Below, piece after piece: positions 47,785 through 49,296 of a DNA stretch of 49,296 nt; positions within the stretch are counted from its first letter, which is position 1, and the number at the start of each line of letters is the position of its first letter. Position numbers and translations under genes: made by a program. Below the pieces are notes generated by a model. The model was not told where the DNA came from. It searched no databases and worked only from the letters and a program-made list of their open reading frames with translations. The stretch is taken from NCBI GenBank assembly GCA_964478025.1, contig CAYZGK010000013.1, forward strand, positions 1 through 49,296, given 5' to 3'. Source of the DNA: UBA3700 sp964478025 (GTDB taxonomy: Bacteria; Bacillota; Clostridia; Christensenellales; UBA3700).

Positions 47785-49209
47785 TTAAACCTCAATATTT
47801 TTAATTTCGTCTGGAGTTAGTGTAGTTTGAGAGTAACTATCTAAAGACATCTTTTTATTCTCTTTCTTATTACTTGTACTATTAGTTTTGGATAAGAAGG
47901 TCTCTATAGAATTAATGTCTACAATATTGTTTTCTTTCAAAACAGAAAGTTTCTTAGCAATATCTGGCATTCCTTTTCCAAAAGATAGGGAAGCAACCTT
48001 CTTTATATATTCTAAAGAAAAGCCCCATGTCTTAGTCCAAATATTAAATGCATCTCTATCTTGCATTCGAACTTCTCTTGATGTTCCTAACATTTCAAGT
48101 ATTGATTTAATATCTAAATCTTCCTTTTGGATATTTTCATAATAGGCTTTTATACTTGATGTTAAAATAATGCCTTCTTTATATAAATTATTAATTATGT
48201 TATCCATTTGTTTAAATTCTTTAAGAGAATTTTTAAAACAATAATTAGATATAATCTTTAAACCATCTATATCATAACCTTTGTTTATCCATGGAGTTAT
48301 ATATTCTTCAACAATAGGATTAGCATTAGCATAATATTGACCTAATTGTTTACATAAGTCAAAGGCATATTTTGTGTATTTACTCTTATTTTTCAAGTAT
48401 TCTTCAACTTCAAGAGGCGATGTAGCATTGTTTCTAAAACATTCGTCAAGTACATTATCTAATTGAGTCATATTTTTCATGCTCTTTTTGCAAGCACAAA
48501 TAATAGCTTCTTTGGTAAATCCCCAAGTATTTGTCCATTTTGTATAAAAATCTCTATCTTCTTCAGTGATTGAACTCGTTTTACCAATTGCGCCGGCTAT
48601 TTCTCTAACGGAAGAGAAATCTTTGCTTTGTTGATCTATTCTAGATATAACTTCTTCCCTAGTTCTAACGCCATCTTTAATCCAAGATGAAGCAACGGTT
48701 AGTATATAACTTTGCGATACATTTTTATCCTTTATATTGACACAATATCCTGCAATAGCCGCAATAACCATAGGGTCAACGTGGTTGAATTCTATAAAGT
48801 CATAGTATTTGTGATACATAGACATATTTGAAGCTTTTTCTGGAAATAGTTTATTTATTTCATAATTAAAATCTTCATATTTTTCTTTATCATATAATTT
48901 GCTAGAAGAAGCATTTTTTGCTGACTTGTATTGAATTTGAAGTGGATCATAACTTGAAATTTCTACAAGATTATTGCTTTCCCAATAAGCAAAAGCTTCT
49001 TTAATTTGATCCTCTGTAAGATTAAGAGCATACATCATATGAGATAAAGAATTATCCTGAGATAAAGGTTTAGAACAAAGATATAATCCAAATAAATATA
49101 CCTTTAATTGATCTCCGGTGCATTCTGAAATATACAAATTTAAGAAGTCAGTATCTACAGTGATATAACCTCTTTCTTGATTATCATTTGAATAATAACA
49201 AAATTGCAT
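47785..49209 (-). CDS. DnaD-domain primosome protein (DnaB/DnaD type)
   Basis: 474 aa. The N-terminal part is a DnaD/DnaB-like winged helix (LYISECTGDQLKVYLFGLYL, LSHMMYALNLTEDQIKEAFAYW). Two DnaB_2/DnaD repeats follow, each with the tryptophan motif: YTKWTNTWGFTKEAIICACK (about 230) and FNIWTKTWGFSLEYIKKVAS (about 390), the conserved motif of replication-restart proteins DnaB and DnaD. It probably brings the loader to origin or fork DNA. AAGGAGCC precedes the ATG. It is long for DnaD and closer to DnaB of Bacillus. It runs to the right edge, where no further gene was found. Confidence 0.87.
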   Translation of the reverse strand: MQFCYYSNDNQERGYITVDTDFLNLYISECTGDQLKVYLFGLYLCSKPLSQDNSLSHMMYALNLTEDQIKEAFAYWESNNLVEISSYDPLQIQYKSAKNASSSKLYDKEKYEDFNYEINKLFPEKASNMSMYHKYYDFIEFNHVDPMVIAAIAGYCVNIKDKNVSQSYILTVASSWIKDGVRTREEVISRIDQQSKDFSSVREIAGAIGKTSSITEEDRDFYTKWTNTWGFTKEAIICACKKSMKNMTQLDNVLDECFRNNATSPLEVEEYLKNKSKYTKYAFDLCKQLGQYYANANPIVEEYITPWINKGYDIDGLKIISNYCFKNSLKEFKQMDNIINNLYKEGIILTSSIKAYYENIQKEDLDIKSILEMLGTSREVRMQDRDAFNIWTKTWGFSLEYIKKVASLSFGKGMPDIAKKLSVLKENNIVDINSIETFLSKTNSTSNKKENKKMSLDSYSQTTLTPDEIKNIEV

Positions 49210-49296
49210 ATTGGCTCCTTAAAAAGATGTATATCAATAATAGCACAACGTACATAAAAGCAAAATAGAAAAATTGTAAAATGTTAGTTATCAAAC

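Overview
The window is AT-rich (roughly 30 % G+C by eye) with tightly packed genes, strong AGGAGG-type ribosome sites, sigma-A-like promoters, classical intrinsic terminators and Firmicutes-type riboswitches. This points to a low-G+C Bacillota of the class Clostridia. The cytosolic glycosidases of families GH20, GH95 and GH3 suggest a gut organism living on host or dietary glycans. No integrase, transposase, CRISPR array, rRNA or plasmid origin was seen.

Layout. (1) 1-7000: a tight aromatic amino-acid operon, aroF(partial)-tyrA-aroB-aroA-aroC-pheA-aroE/aroK fusion, with no aroD; it runs on without a terminator into GH20 hexosaminidase and GH95 fucosidase genes (7023-10863). (2) 11040-14188: azlCD on the minus strand, an ArsP_2-type metal permease, two small orphan genes and two sets of short intergenic repeats. 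(3) 14248-20179: a guanine-class purine riboswitch controlling xpt and a BmpA-NupOPQ-type nucleoside ABC transporter. (4) 20262-22679: a GH3 glycosidase with permuted domains. (5) 22840-27738: island 1, with XRE regulators, an ImmA/IrrE peptidase, a DUF4417 protein and a row of three toxin-like/immunity-like pairs, the last one broken. (6) 27781-32042: TetR and a divergent FecCD-type ABC importer with a methyltransferase. (7) 32156-33620: an AAA ATPase (DUF4143) preceded by three 33-bp repeats. (8) 33702-40075: two membrane proteins, hypB, a 955-aa FeS/flavoprotein, hypA, and bioY under a BirA operator. (9) 40117-42298: a guanidine-IV-like riboswitch, a cytidylate-kinase-like protein and a MATE exporter. 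(10) 42317-43796: a second DUF4143 ATPase, again with three 33-bp promoter repeats. (11) 43857-46642: island 2, a second XRE, ImmA/IrrE, DUF4417, toxin-like and immunity-like locus. (12) 46720-49209: tRNA-Thr(GGT), a DnaI-like helicase loader and a DnaD-domain protein.

Two signals stand out. First, the XRE/ImmA/DUF4417/toxin-immunity architecture occurs twice within 23 kb, and island 1 carries clear traces of cassette displacement: a 22-codon DUF4417 tail relic, a toxin lacking its start and a frameshifted immunity gene. Second, both DUF4143 ATPases sit behind three direct repeats with an exact 33-bp period, and in both the promoter-proximal copy supplies the -35 hexamer, although the two repeat families have different sequences.
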